From the NCBI GenBank assembly GCA_016649745.1, contig JAENXD010000005.1, positions 1-35,928 on the forward strand: DNA of 35,928 bases, given 5' to 3'. The translations under genes and the position numbers were made by a program. Positions 26,748-35,801 of the stretch are shown one piece after another; position 1 is the stretch's first letter, and every line of letters starts with the position of its first letter. The stretch is from Flavobacteriaceae bacterium. GTDB taxonomy: Bacteria; Bacteroidota; Bacteroidia; Flavobacteriales; Flavobacteriaceae. The notes under the pieces were generated by a model. The model was not told where the DNA came from. It did no database searches and saw nothing but the letters and a program-made list of their open reading frames with translations.

Positions 26748-28316
26748 TTAATAGTGACATTTACCACATTCTTGCCCACCCATTTGAGCCACAGTAACTT
26801 TTTCTATACCGTATTTTTTCGATAATTGGTCGTGAATATTTTTGTAATAATCATTATTTTTCATGTCAACTTCCGTTGTTTTGTGACATTCAATACACCA
26901 GCCCATCGTTAATTTAGAAAATTGTTTTACCTCAACCATTGTTTCAACAGGGCCGTGACATGTTTGGCAGATAATGCCGCCAACAGTTACGTGTTGTGAA
27001 TGATTAAAGTAAGCAAAATCTGCTAAATTATGAATACGAACCCATTCAATCGGTTTTTGTTCGTAACCTTCAATGTATTTAACATTTGCTTTATCCCAGC
27101 CAACTGCGTCATATATTTTTTGAATTTCCTTATCTAAATCTTCCTTTGTGTTATCTCCAAATAATTCTCCTTTATATTCTGAAATAGATTTGTGACAATT
27201 CATACATACGTTTACTGAAGGTATACCTGAAGTTTTACTGTTTTTTGCTGAAGAATGACAATACTGACAATCAATTTTATTGTCTCCCGAATGAACCGCG
27301 TGAGAAAATACAATTGGTTGAATTGGCTGATATCCGGTATCTACACCAACTTGCATAAAATAACCGAATACCAAGTATGCACTGCCCAACAAAACAAACA
27401 TTACAGCCAAGAAACGTAAGAAAGGACTAAAAAACATTGATCTTAAGATACTTTCTTCACCTTCATCAGAAGCCAAACGTTTTTTATTTGTAGTAGCTGC
27501 AACTATAAATACCAATAATAAAAATACTAAAATTGTAACTCCAAGCATTGGTAAAACGCCAAAACCTGGTTTATTGAACATTTCTTCATTTTTTGCTGAA
27601 GTTGTTGTTGCAACCGCTTGTTGAACATCGCCCACAGCCAAGTATTTTAAAACGTCATCTAAATTCTGGTCTGAAAGCTGAGGAAAAGGAGTCATGGCAA
27701 TTGGCGAATATTCAGATGCCGTTTTTGCCAATTTATCACCTGATGCAATTAAAGCCGCATTGTCTTTTATCCATAATTTTAACCAAGCCGCATCATATTT
27801 ATTTTCAATATGCAACAGCGGCGGACCAATTAACTTTCCTTCCAGTTTGTGACAAGCTGCACAATTTGTTTTGAAAATTTGCTTACCGCGCTCAACGCCA
27901 GGGTCAACTTCCTGAGTTCCGGATACAACCGCAGTTGCAACCGGTGCTCCTTTGGTATATTCTAAAATATCAATGATATCTTGATCGGACAACTGAGGAT
28001 TGGGAATCATTGGCAATTTGTTGTTCTCTTCGAAAACCTGAATTGCTAATTTATCTCCCGATTTAATCATTCCAGGACTGTCTTTAATCCAGGCAATTAG
28101 CCAAGCTTGATCTCTTCTCTCTGTAACTCCCTGTAATGCCGGGCCCACTAATTTCGCATCTAGTTTGTGACAGGCTGCGCATATAGATTTGAACAGTTTT
28201 TCACCATTCGCAGGATCAGCTTGTTGCGCCGATAGATTAAGCGAGAAAAAGAATAGGAAAGCAAGACTACTAGTGACTAATCTTGATAGTGGACTGTGTT
28301 GTTTCACACTTTTCAT
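26748..28316 (-). CDS. actA: Alternative complex III multihaem cytochrome ActA with two N-terminal monohaem cytochrome c domains
   Basis: Seven CxxCH motifs (CAACH x2, CQYCH, CMNCH, CQTCH, CIECH, CGKCH). Start moved from 28412 to ATG 28316 (MKSVKQHSPLSRLVTSSLAFLFFFSLNLSAQQ signal peptide) because a -7 box lies at 28401-28408. Confidence 0.88.
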   Translation of the reverse strand: MKSVKQHSPLSRLVTSSLAFLFFFSLNLSAQQADPANGEKLFKSICAACHKLDAKLVGPALQGVTERRDQAWLIAWIKDSPGMIKSGDKLAIQVFEENNKLPMIPNPQLSDQDIIDILEYTKGAPVATAVVSGTQEVDPGVERGKQIFKTNCAACHKLEGKLIGPPLLHIENKYDAAWLKLWIKDNAALIASGDKLAKTASEYSPIAMTPFPQLSDQNLDDVLKYLAVGDVQQAVATTTSAKNEEMFNKPGFGVLPMLGVTILVFLLLVFIVAATTNKKRLASDEGEESILRSMFFSPFLRFLAVMFVLLGSAYLVFGYFMQVGVDTGYQPIQPIVFSHAVHSGDNKIDCQYCHSSAKNSKTSGIPSVNVCMNCHKSISEYKGELFGDNTKEDLDKEIQKIYDAVGWDKANVKYIEGYEQKPIEWVRIHNLADFAYFNHSQHVTVGGIICQTCHGPVETMVEVKQFSKLTMGWCIECHKTTEVDMKNNDYYKNIHDQLSKKYGIEKVTVAQMGGQECGKCHY

Positions 28317-28400
28317 ATTTAAAAAAGATATTTTCTTTCTAGTTTGGTACAATTTTTTCATATATAAAAATATGACTTTAATCATTTTTAAAGGATTTGA

Positions 28401-28408
28401 CAAAAGTA
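28401..28408 (-). promoter_or_regulatory. -7 box TACTTTTG (minus strand) for the ACIII operon
   Basis: caaaagta on + strand, with a TTTG -33-like element about 18 nt upstream. Confidence 0.55.
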
Positions 28409-28533
28409 GCATATATTAATAAAACTCAAAATGTAAAAATTGTGTTAAATGTAATTTATATTCATTCTAAATAACTAATTTATGCATATTCATCTCAAGG
28501 AAAATTATAAATTTGAAAAATATATAAAAAATC

Positions 28534-28905
28534 ATGAATAAATTATCGACAAGAACAATAATGCCCCTGTTTTTTGCTATTTTCTTAAGCATAGCAAACT
28601 CCTACGCACAAAGTGAAAATGATAAGATTAATACATTAATAGAACAAAAAAAGGCATTTAATAAAACGAATAAAAACATAATTGTCTTTAAAATTCAAAT
28701 TTATAACGGAAATGAAACTCAGGCTTATGCCGTTCAACGAAGTTTTGAAGCTGATTTTCCTGAATACCGCGCAAAAATTAAATATGATACCCCTGAGTTT
28801 AAAACAAGATTTGGAAACTTTAGAACGCGATTGGAAGCCGACAGGGCATTAAATGCAATAAAAGTAAAATATGCCGGAGCCATTGTTTTGGAAGAAAAAA
28901 TTTAG
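28534..28905 (+). CDS. SPOR domain-containing secreted protein
   Basis: Signal peptide; FKIQIYNGNETQAYAVQRSFEADFPEYRAKIKYDTPEFKTRFGNFRTRLEADRALNAIK. Confidence 0.8.
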   Translation: MNKLSTRTIMPLFFAIFLSIANSYAQSENDKINTLIEQKKAFNKTNKNIIVFKIQIYNGNETQAYAVQRSFEADFPEYRAKIKYDTPEFKTRFGNFRTRLEADRALNAIKVKYAGAIVLEEKI

Positions 28906-28908
28906 GCT

Positions 28909-30888
28909 TTAAACCACCCTGTTTAATCTTTCAAACAAACGTTGTTTTAAATTGTTGTAGTTTATGATAGATTCCATTATTTTATCTCTTTCTTCTTCAA
29001 TACCAACTTCAGTAATTAATGAATTGATTTTTTGCTCAATAAGAATACGGCGAATATTGTAAATGGCGTCAAGCACCATTTTAGAAAGGTCACTTTTTTT
29101 GCTTCTTATGAAAATATCTCTTCGTTCCCAGTTGCTTAGCACGTGCCTTTCATCATCCATTAAAATAGTGGTAACTAAATTCGCCACTTCACTATTTGCG
29201 TGATTCACCAACATATCTACAGAAATTGTTTCATCTTGATTTAACTGGTAAATTATTTCATAATAAATATTTTTAAAGGTTTCGTGGGTAAATTCAACCT
29301 CATCATCATGTAAATTCAAATAAATCTCCTTTGAAACCACATTGCTGAATTTTACCTTTTTTATGGACTGAGAATCGTGATCCGCTAGCTCATCCCCTGC
29401 AACGAAATCGACAAAATCAACCTCATTATTTCCATACAACAATAAAATTTTTATAATTTCCCGCTCATATTTCTGAAGCTCGTTAACTTTTTCAAATTGC
29501 GGCGTTTTTTGCATAATAGCCTCCGTAGGTTTCTCCTGAAAAGGCCTGTTTGCAGCGTCTCTTTGTTCCTTTTTATCGATTTGCGCCAACTCATTAAATA
29601 GCACATTTTCAGAAATATCCATGATTCTTGAACATTCCTGAATATAAACCTCGCGCTGAATTCTGTCGGGAATTTTAGAAATGCTTACCACAATATCCCT
29701 AATTAACCCAGCTTTTTTAACAGGATCGTGCTGTGCTTCTTCCATCAATAAAGCCACTTTAAAATTGATGAAATCTTTGGAATTTTGTTTTAAATATTCC
29801 TTTAGTTCCTGGGTGGTTACCTTTTTAGAAAAACTGTCCGGGTCATCACCATCCGGAAACATCACCACTTTTACATTTAAGCCTTGCTCTAAAATTAAAT
29901 CAATTCCTCTAATGGAAGCGCGCATTCCGGCAGCATCACCATCAAATAGAATGGTGATATTTTTTGTGAGTCGGTTTATCAATCGGATTTGATTTTCAGA
30001 AAGCGCCGTACCCGATGAAGATACAACATTCTCAATACCTGCCTGATTAAATGAAATTACATCGGTATAACCTTCCACCAAAAAACAATTGTCTTCTTTG
30101 GCAATGCTTTGTTTTGCGTAATAAATACCATATAAAACATTTCCTTTATGGTAAATTTCACTTTCAGGTGAATTTAAATATTTTGCTGCTTTTTTATCGT
30201 TGATTAAAATTCTGCCTCCAAAACCGAGAACTCTTCCACTCATACTGTGAATCGGAAACATTACACGACCTTTAAAACGGTCAAATTGTTTGGTTCCTGT
30301 TGATGAAAGTAAGTCGTCTTTTACAATGGTAAGCCCAGTAGATTCGAGATATTTTAAATTATATCCTTTATTGAGCGCCTCGCTTGAAAAAGCATCCCAT
30401 TCATTTAGCGAATAGCCCAATTGAAATTTTCGAATTGTTTCATCCGTAAAACCACGTTCTTTAAAATAACTGAGTCCAATCGCTTTTCCCTGCATATTTT
30501 CAAGCAATGTTTCATGAAAATAATCGCGCGCAAACTCCGAAACAATAAACATGCTTTCGCGCTCATCAGCCTGATGTTTTTGTTCATCGCTTTGTTCAGT
30601 TTCCTCTATTTCAATATTGTATTTTTTTGCCAAAAAACGAATGGCTTCCGGATAGGAATAGTGTTCCTGCTCCATTAAAAACGTAACCACGTTCCCTCCT
30701 TTTCCCGAACTGAAATCTTTCCAAATTTGTTTGACGGGAGAAACCATAAACGACGGACTTCTTTCTTCGGAAAAAGGACTTAAACCTTTAAAATTACTTC
30801 CCGATTTTTTCAATTGAACAAACTCGCCAATAACCTCCTCAACACGAGCAGTTTCAAAAACTTTATCTATGGTACTTCTGGAAATCAA
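28909..30888 (-). CDS. dnaG: DNA primase DnaG
   Basis: TIDKVFETARVEEVIGEFVQLKKSGSNFKGLSPF, RVMFPIHSMSGRVLGFGGR, LVEGYTDVISFNQAGIENVVSSSGTALS, ILFDGDAAGMRAS TOPRIM motifs. Confidence 0.96.
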   Translation of the reverse strand: MISRSTIDKVFETARVEEVIGEFVQLKKSGSNFKGLSPFSEERSPSFMVSPVKQIWKDFSSGKGGNVVTFLMEQEHYSYPEAIRFLAKKYNIEIEETEQSDEQKHQADERESMFIVSEFARDYFHETLLENMQGKAIGLSYFKERGFTDETIRKFQLGYSLNEWDAFSSEALNKGYNLKYLESTGLTIVKDDLLSSTGTKQFDRFKGRVMFPIHSMSGRVLGFGGRILINDKKAAKYLNSPESEIYHKGNVLYGIYYAKQSIAKEDNCFLVEGYTDVISFNQAGIENVVSSSGTALSENQIRLINRLTKNITILFDGDAAGMRASIRGIDLILEQGLNVKVVMFPDGDDPDSFSKKVTTQELKEYLKQNSKDFINFKVALLMEEAQHDPVKKAGLIRDIVVSISKIPDRIQREVYIQECSRIMDISENVLFNELAQIDKKEQRDAANRPFQEKPTEAIMQKTPQFEKVNELQKYEREIIKILLLYGNNEVDFVDFVAGDELADHDSQSIKKVKFSNVVSKEIYLNLHDDEVEFTHETFKNIYYEIIYQLNQDETISVDMLVNHANSEVANLVTTILMDDERHVLSNWERRDIFIRSKKSDLSKMVLDAIYNIRRILIEQKINSLITEVGIEEERDKIMESIINYNNLKQRLFERLNRVV

Positions 30889-30948
30889 TGGTGTTTGTTT
30901 TATGGATTTTAAGTTTTCTAAATTACAATTATTACTGACAAAAAAAAA

Positions 30949-31031
30949 CTGTCTAAAAGGAAATTCTCATCTTTATGAACCCACCTGTCAACGACAAATA
31001 CAGTTTAATGATTTTATATCCTTTTAGACAG
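30949..31031 (-). other. Perfect 12-bp inverted repeat with 59-nt loop followed by a T-run (terminator or structured RNA after clpX)
   Basis: ctgtctaaaagg (30949-30960) / ccttttagacag (31020-31031); on the minus strand the 3' arm is followed by TTTTTTTT. Confidence 0.7.
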
Positions 31032-31063
31032 CTTTTAAAAATCTAACTCTTTATAATTTTTTT

Positions 31064-32305
31064 TTACGAAACAGCTTTTAACTTTTTTATGGTTGATCTG
31101 TTGATTTTATCTTCAGCGTAATCTTTCGTGATTTTTAGTGTTTTTTCACCTGTTCCCGGCAAATCAAACATTGCATCCGTTAAAATAGCTTCACACAAAG
31201 ATCGAAGTCCACGAGCACCTAATTTATATTCCACTGCCTTATCAACGATATACATCAATGCATTTTCGTTAATGGTGAAATCAATTCCATCCATTATAAA
31301 CAATTTTTGGTATTGTTTTATGATTGAATTTTTAGGTTCGGTTAAAATCATCCTCAATGTTTTTTCATCTAAAGGGTTCATATGTGTCAATACTGGCAAA
31401 CGTCCAATAATTTCCGGAATTAAACCAAAATCTCTTAAATCTTTCGGAATAATGTATTTTAACATATTTGCTTTATCAACGAAATCTTCTTTTATGGAAG
31501 CGCCATAACCAACCTCTTGTCGGTTTAGTCTTTTTCCTATTACTTTTTCAATTCCTGAAAATGCCCCACCCGCCATAAATAAAATATTTTTGGTGTTGAC
31601 TTCAATGAATTTTTGATCAGGATGTTTTCTTCCTCCTTTTGGCGGAACATTAACTACCGAACCTTCCAACAATTTCAACAATGCCTGTTGAACGCCTTCT
31701 CCTGAAACATCACGGGTAATTGAAGGGTTGTCGCCTTTACGTGCAATTTTATCAATTTCATCAATAAAAACAATTCCTCGCTCAGCCTTGCTCACATCAT
31801 AATCTGCCGCCTGCAACAAACGTGTTAAAATGGTCTCCACATCTTCACCTACATAACCAGCTTCAGTTAAAACCGTGGCATCAACAATGCAAAACGGCAC
31901 ATTTAGCATTCTTGCGATGGTACGGGCAATTAAGGTTTTGCCAGTTCCTGTTTCTCCAACGATGATAATATTGCTTTTTTCTATTTCAACCTCTTCTTCA
32001 TCTTTAGAGTCAGGCTGCAACAAACGCTTGTAGTGATTGTAAACTGCAACAGCCATCACGCGTTTTGCCTGATCCTGTCCAATCATATACAGATCAATAA
32101 ACGTTTTTATTTCCTTTGGTTTTTTAACAATCAAATCATGGGAAAGCGCAGAAGAATTACTTCCTGCAATTTCTTCCATCACAATTCCATGAGCCTGCTC
32201 GATACACTTGTCGCAAATATGCGCATCTAAACCTGCAATAAGCAAATCTGTTTCTGGCTTTTTTCTTCCGCAAAACGAACATTCCAAGACTTCATCTTTC
32301 GCCAT
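31064..32305 (-). CDS. clpX: ATP-dependent Clp protease ATP-binding subunit ClpX
   Basis: [18 protein letters not shown]...ICDKCIEQ zinc finger, [48 protein letters not shown]. Confidence 0.98.
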   Translation of the reverse strand: MAKDEVLECSFCGRKKPETDLLIAGLDAHICDKCIEQAHGIVMEEIAGSNSSALSHDLIVKKPKEIKTFIDLYMIGQDQAKRVMAVAVYNHYKRLLQPDSKDEEEVEIEKSNIIIVGETGTGKTLIARTIARMLNVPFCIVDATVLTEAGYVGEDVETILTRLLQAADYDVSKAERGIVFIDEIDKIARKGDNPSITRDVSGEGVQQALLKLLEGSVVNVPPKGGRKHPDQKFIEVNTKNILFMAGGAFSGIEKVIGKRLNRQEVGYGASIKEDFVDKANMLKYIIPKDLRDFGLIPEIIGRLPVLTHMNPLDEKTLRMILTEPKNSIIKQYQKLFIMDGIDFTINENALMYIVDKAVEYKLGARGLRSLCEAILTDAMFDLPGTGEKTLKITKDYAEDKINRSTIKKLKAVS

Positions 32306-32311
32306 TTCTTC

Positions 32312-32339
32312 AGTTATTAGTTTTTAGTTATTAGTTTTT
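32312..32339. repeat. Two perfect copies of a 14-bp unit (four heptamers) upstream of clpX
   Basis: agttattagttttt x2; minus strand reads AAAAACT-AATAACT-AAAAACT-AATAACT. Confidence 0.8.
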
Positions 32340-32371
32340 CAGCAGTTTTATTTTGCCGATATTTTTATATA

Positions 32372-33031
32372 TTATTTTCTAATCAAAACTTCATCAATCA
32401 TTCCATAAGCTTTTGCTTCATCGGCTTTCATCCAATAATCACGATCTGAATCGTGATGCACTTTTTTTAATGTTTGACCAGAGTGTTTTGAAATTATTTG
32501 ATACAATTCTTCTTTTAATTTCAAAATTTCACGTGTGGTGATTTCTATATCACTTGCCTGACCTTGGGTTCCTCCTAAAGGCTGATGAATCATTACACGA
32601 GAATGTGGCAATGCCGAACGTTTTCCTTTTGTACCGGCACACATTAAAACAGCCCCCATTGATGCTGCTATTCCTGTACAAATTGTAGCGACATCAGGTT
32701 TTATAAATTGCATCGTGTCATAAATTCCCAAACCGGCATAAACGCCTCCGCCCGGTGAATTGATATAAATAGAAATATCTTTTGAACTGTCTACACTTTC
32801 CAAAAACAACAATTGCGCCTGAATAATATTGGCAACATAATCGTCAATTCCCGTTCCTAAAAAAATAATTCTATCCATCATTAAACGCGAAAACACGTCC
32901 ATTTGGGCAACGTTTAACTGACGTTCTTCAATAATATAAGGTGTTAGACTGCTAACCAACTTGTCATAATACATGCTATTGATTCCTTGGTGCTTAGTCG
33001 CGTATTTTTTAAATTCTTTTCCGTAATCCAT
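32372..33031 (-). CDS. clpP: ATP-dependent Clp protease proteolytic subunit ClpP
   Basis: RIIFLGTGIDDYVANIIQAQLLFLES, YINSPGGGVYAGLGIYDTMQ, GIAASMGAVLMCAG (Ser), SRVMIHQPLGG (His). Confidence 0.98.
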   Translation of the reverse strand: MDYGKEFKKYATKHQGINSMYYDKLVSSLTPYIIEERQLNVAQMDVFSRLMMDRIIFLGTGIDDYVANIIQAQLLFLESVDSSKDISIYINSPGGGVYAGLGIYDTMQFIKPDVATICTGIAASMGAVLMCAGTKGKRSALPHSRVMIHQPLGGTQGQASDIEITTREILKLKEELYQIISKHSGQTLKKVHHDSDRDYWMKADEAKAYGMIDEVLIRK

Positions 33032-33059
33032 TTTTCGGTGTTTTAAAGTATTAAGAGCA

Positions 33060-33067
33060 CAAAGATA
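33060..33067 (-). promoter_or_regulatory. -7 box TATCTTTG (minus strand) for clpP
   Basis: caaagata on + strand upstream of the clpP start at 33031. Confidence 0.5.
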
Positions 33068-33132
33068 TGAAGTATTTATTTATTTTAAACTGTATTTAAA
33101 ATTTGTGTGTATATATCTAAAATTAAAACCAA

Positions 33133-33344
33133 TTGGGCGTAATATTAAAAACGTCACTTCGAGTGTTTTTTTGTGTAGTGACTTCTCCATACATCACACA
33201 AAAAGTGTGATCTTAGAAATGACGTGGAACAAAAAATGTATCGAGAATCGTTTTTAATGAAATTTTTCTTGTTTCGATACGATTTTCTGACGAAAATCAC
33301 TCATACTCGACGAAAAATTATCATCAAAAACTAATTACACCCAA
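33133..33344. repeat. 212-bp intergenic element with near-perfect terminal inverted repeats and nested stems
   Basis: ttgggcgtaat (33133-33143) / attacacccaa (33334-33344), one mismatch. Internal atcacac/gtgtgat (33193-33211), acgtca/tgacgt and gtatcga/tcgatac stems. Confidence 0.55.
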
Positions 33345-33380
33345 CGTGTTAAAATTAAAGCAATTAATTATTTCATTTTT

Positions 33381-33396
33381 ATTATGCATGCATAAT
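33381..33396. promoter_or_regulatory. Perfect 16-bp palindrome ATTATGCATGCATAAT upstream of a -7 box
   Basis: Ends 9 bp before TATCTTTG at 33406-33413. Confidence 0.55.
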
Positions 33397-33405
33397 ATTA
33401 TTCCC

Positions 33406-33413
33406 TATCTTTG
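33406..33413 (+). promoter_or_regulatory. -7 box TATCTTTG for the secreted hypothetical gene
   Basis: Matches TAnnTTTG; ATG at 33457. Confidence 0.5.
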
Positions 33414-33456
33414 ATAGCAAATTTTTTATTTTATACTTTAAATAAAAATCACAGCA

Positions 33457-33963
33457 ATGAAATACACTTTATTAACACTCTCTCTTTTTATTTTTTCAAT
33501 AAGCAGTTACGGACAAGAATTTGTAAACGGAACTATTATTACCCAACGTTATGACACCATTGCAAATGTAAAAATAGAAACCATTAGCGAAGCTAAAAGT
33601 TTGTTGCATTTAACTTATGTTGATGCTGATGGCCATCAACAAAACCCCGACATTGAATCTATAAAAAGTTATACCAGAGGCGATGAAAATTTTACCCGCA
33701 TTTACAATAATGGGGAAATGATTTTGGTGAAACAAATCACCGCAGGAAAAAAATTAAACTTATATGAACGGGATTATAATGGCATCACAACCTATTATGT
33801 GGAAAAGGTTTTTGATGAAATTATAAAAGTTCCTTCATCCGATTCAAAATTCAGCAAGGTTTTAGGGGAATATTTAAGTGATTCTCCTGAAATTTCAAAA
33901 AAAATTAAATCCAAAGAATTGCAGGATCTAAAAGAAATTGTAAATCTTTACAACAACGCCTAA
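33457..33963 (+). CDS. Secreted hypothetical protein
   Basis: Signal peptide MKYTLLTLSLFIFSISSYGQ, uninterrupted 168-aa ORF with promoter and terminator. Confidence 0.8.
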   Translation: MKYTLLTLSLFIFSISSYGQEFVNGTIITQRYDTIANVKIETISEAKSLLHLTYVDADGHQQNPDIESIKSYTRGDENFTRIYNNGEMILVKQITAGKKLNLYERDYNGITTYYVEKVFDEIIKVPSSDSKFSKVLGEYLSDSPEISKKIKSKELQDLKEIVNLYNNA

Positions 33964-33977
33964 TATTATGGTCATGT

Positions 33978-34017
33978 AAAAAAAGTCCGCTGATGCTTCA
34001 TTGACGGACTTTTTTAT
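33978..34017 (+). terminator. Rho-independent terminator
   Basis: aaaaaagtccg-ctgatgcttcattga-cggactttttt. Confidence 0.85.
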
Positions 34018-34068
34018 TTGTTTTCTCTCCCTTTTAGGTATATTTGAAATTCATTAAACCATTTAAAA

Positions 34069-35661
34069 ATGAAATTTTTTTATACGCTTATTTTTTTAAT
34101 ATTCACTTTTCAATCCGCCGTTACCGCTCAAAACTACAAACAACGATTTGATGACATTGATATAAAACATTATAATTTAAAGATAGAAGTCAACGATTCC
34201 ACCAATAGTATTCAGGCAACAATGCTTATTTCGTTAAAGTTTAAACAATTGTTAAACGACTTCCAATTGGATTTGGTTCAAAAAGATTCCACAGGAAAAG
34301 GCATGAATATTGAATCTGTTTTTCAGAATAATGATACGATACAATTTACGCATTCAGAAAATAAAATTACCATTCAGCCAAAATTCATAAACACGGACAG
34401 TATTTTCAACTATGAAATAAAATACCAGGGCGTTCCTAAAGATGGTCTCATCATTAGTGAGAGCATTTACGGAGACAGAACTTTTTTTGCTGATAACTGG
34501 CCAAACAGGGCTCAAAATTGGTTTCCTTGCGTAGACCATCCTTCTGATAAAGCCACTGTTGAATTCTCCATCACAGCACCCAATCATTATCAGGTTATTG
34601 CAAATGGATTCTTGACAGAAGAAACCAATTTAGCCAATAATTTAAAATTGTATAAATACAAAACTTCCGAGCCACTCCCCACAAAAGTAATGACAATTGG
34701 CGTTGCTCGTTTTGCCGTGCAGCATATTGGAGAAACACACAATATCCCAGTTTCAACCTGGGTGTACCCTCAAACAAAAGAACAGGGATTTTATGATTTT
34801 GGCAATGCAAAAAGCATCCTCGATTTTTTTATCAAAAATTTTGGAGAATACCCTTACCAAAAATTGGCAAACGTGCAATCTAAAACACAATTTGGCGGCG
34901 CAGAAAATGCCGGAGCCATTTTTTATTTCGAGAAATCAGTTACCGGAAAAAGAGACCATGAGGATTTAATTGCCCATGAAATTGTACACCAGTGGTTTGG
35001 GAATTCAGCCTCAGAAATTGATTGGTCACATCTATGGTTAAGTGAAGGGTTTGCAACCTATTTCACCGATTTGTTTATTCAGGAAACCAAAGGCGAAGAA
35101 ACTTTTCAAAAAAGAATTAAAGAGGAACGAAAAAAGGTATTGAATTTTTATAAAATAAAACAAACTCCGGTAATTGATACCGAAAACAACGATTTAATGA
35201 GCTTATTAAACGCAAACTCTTATCAAAAAGGCGCTTGGGTTTTACATATGCTGCGAAAAAAGTTGGGAAATGAAACTTTTTGGAAAGGAATTAGAACCTA
35301 TTATGAAAAATTTAAATTCAGCAATGCATCAACCAACGACTTTAAAAAAGTGATGGCTGAGGTTTCCGGCCAAAATTTAGATGTCTTTTTTACGCAATGG
35401 CTTCAAAAAGCAGGTCATCCCATTTTAAAAACATCATGGCTTTACTACCAAAATAAACTTCGATTGATTATTAACCAAACTCAGAAAACTGCTTTTCAAT
35501 TTCCTCTTGATGTTGAATTGGTTTATACTGATGGTACTTCTGAAATAAAAACCATAGATGTTTCTCCTATTGAAATTCCATTTGAAATTGCAACCAAAGG
35601 AGAAGTGAAGGAAATTAATTTCGATCCAAATACATGGTTGTTATTTGAAATGGCCCCCTAA
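34069..35661 (+). CDS. M1 family metallopeptidase (short, secreted)
   Basis: GGAENAGAIFYFE, HEIVHQWFGNSASEIDWSHLWLSEGFATYFTDLF (HExxH-18-E) motifs; N-terminal signal peptide. Confidence 0.93.
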   Translation: MKFFYTLIFLIFTFQSAVTAQNYKQRFDDIDIKHYNLKIEVNDSTNSIQATMLISLKFKQLLNDFQLDLVQKDSTGKGMNIESVFQNNDTIQFTHSENKITIQPKFINTDSIFNYEIKYQGVPKDGLIISESIYGDRTFFADNWPNRAQNWFPCVDHPSDKATVEFSITAPNHYQVIANGFLTEETNLANNLKLYKYKTSEPLPTKVMTIGVARFAVQHIGETHNIPVSTWVYPQTKEQGFYDFGNAKSILDFFIKNFGEYPYQKLANVQSKTQFGGAENAGAIFYFEKSVTGKRDHEDLIAHEIVHQWFGNSASEIDWSHLWLSEGFATYFTDLFIQETKGEETFQKRIKEERKKVLNFYKIKQTPVIDTENNDLMSLLNANSYQKGAWVLHMLRKKLGNETFWKGIRTYYEKFKFSNASTNDFKKVMAEVSGQNLDVFFTQWLQKAGHPILKTSWLYYQNKLRLIINQTQKTAFQFPLDVELVYTDGTSEIKTIDVSPIEIPFEIATKGEVKEINFDPNTWLLFEMAP

Positions 35662-35680
35662 CCCCCAAAGGGGGAATTAG
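35650..35680. repeat. GC-rich hairpin CCCCTAACCCCCAAAGGGGGAA overlapping the 3' end of the M1 peptidase gene
   Basis: taacccccaaagggggaatta; the ORF stop codon lies inside the motif. Confidence 0.55.
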
Positions 35681-35733
35681 TAAGTTCTAAGTTGTAATTA
35701 TTACTATTTACTTTTTTTAAACTTTCCTTCTTT

Positions 35734-35790
35734 GGTCTTCGGTCTTCAGACTTTTCAACATTGTAACTTTAAAACTTTGCGACTTTCCAG
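35734..35790. repeat. ACTTT-containing degenerate 7/8-nt periodic array
   Basis: ggtcttc ggtcttc agactttt caacattg taacttta aaactttg cgacttt: the C recurs at 37, 44, 51, 59, 67, 75, 83 (last two digits). Confidence 0.55.
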
Positions 35791-35801
35791 GGCATTCGCT
35801 T

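Noticed and set aside
28316-28412. Upstream start of ActA at 28412 given in the ORF track
   Set aside because: It would place the start codon upstream of a good -7 box, and the signal peptide begins at the ATG at 28316.
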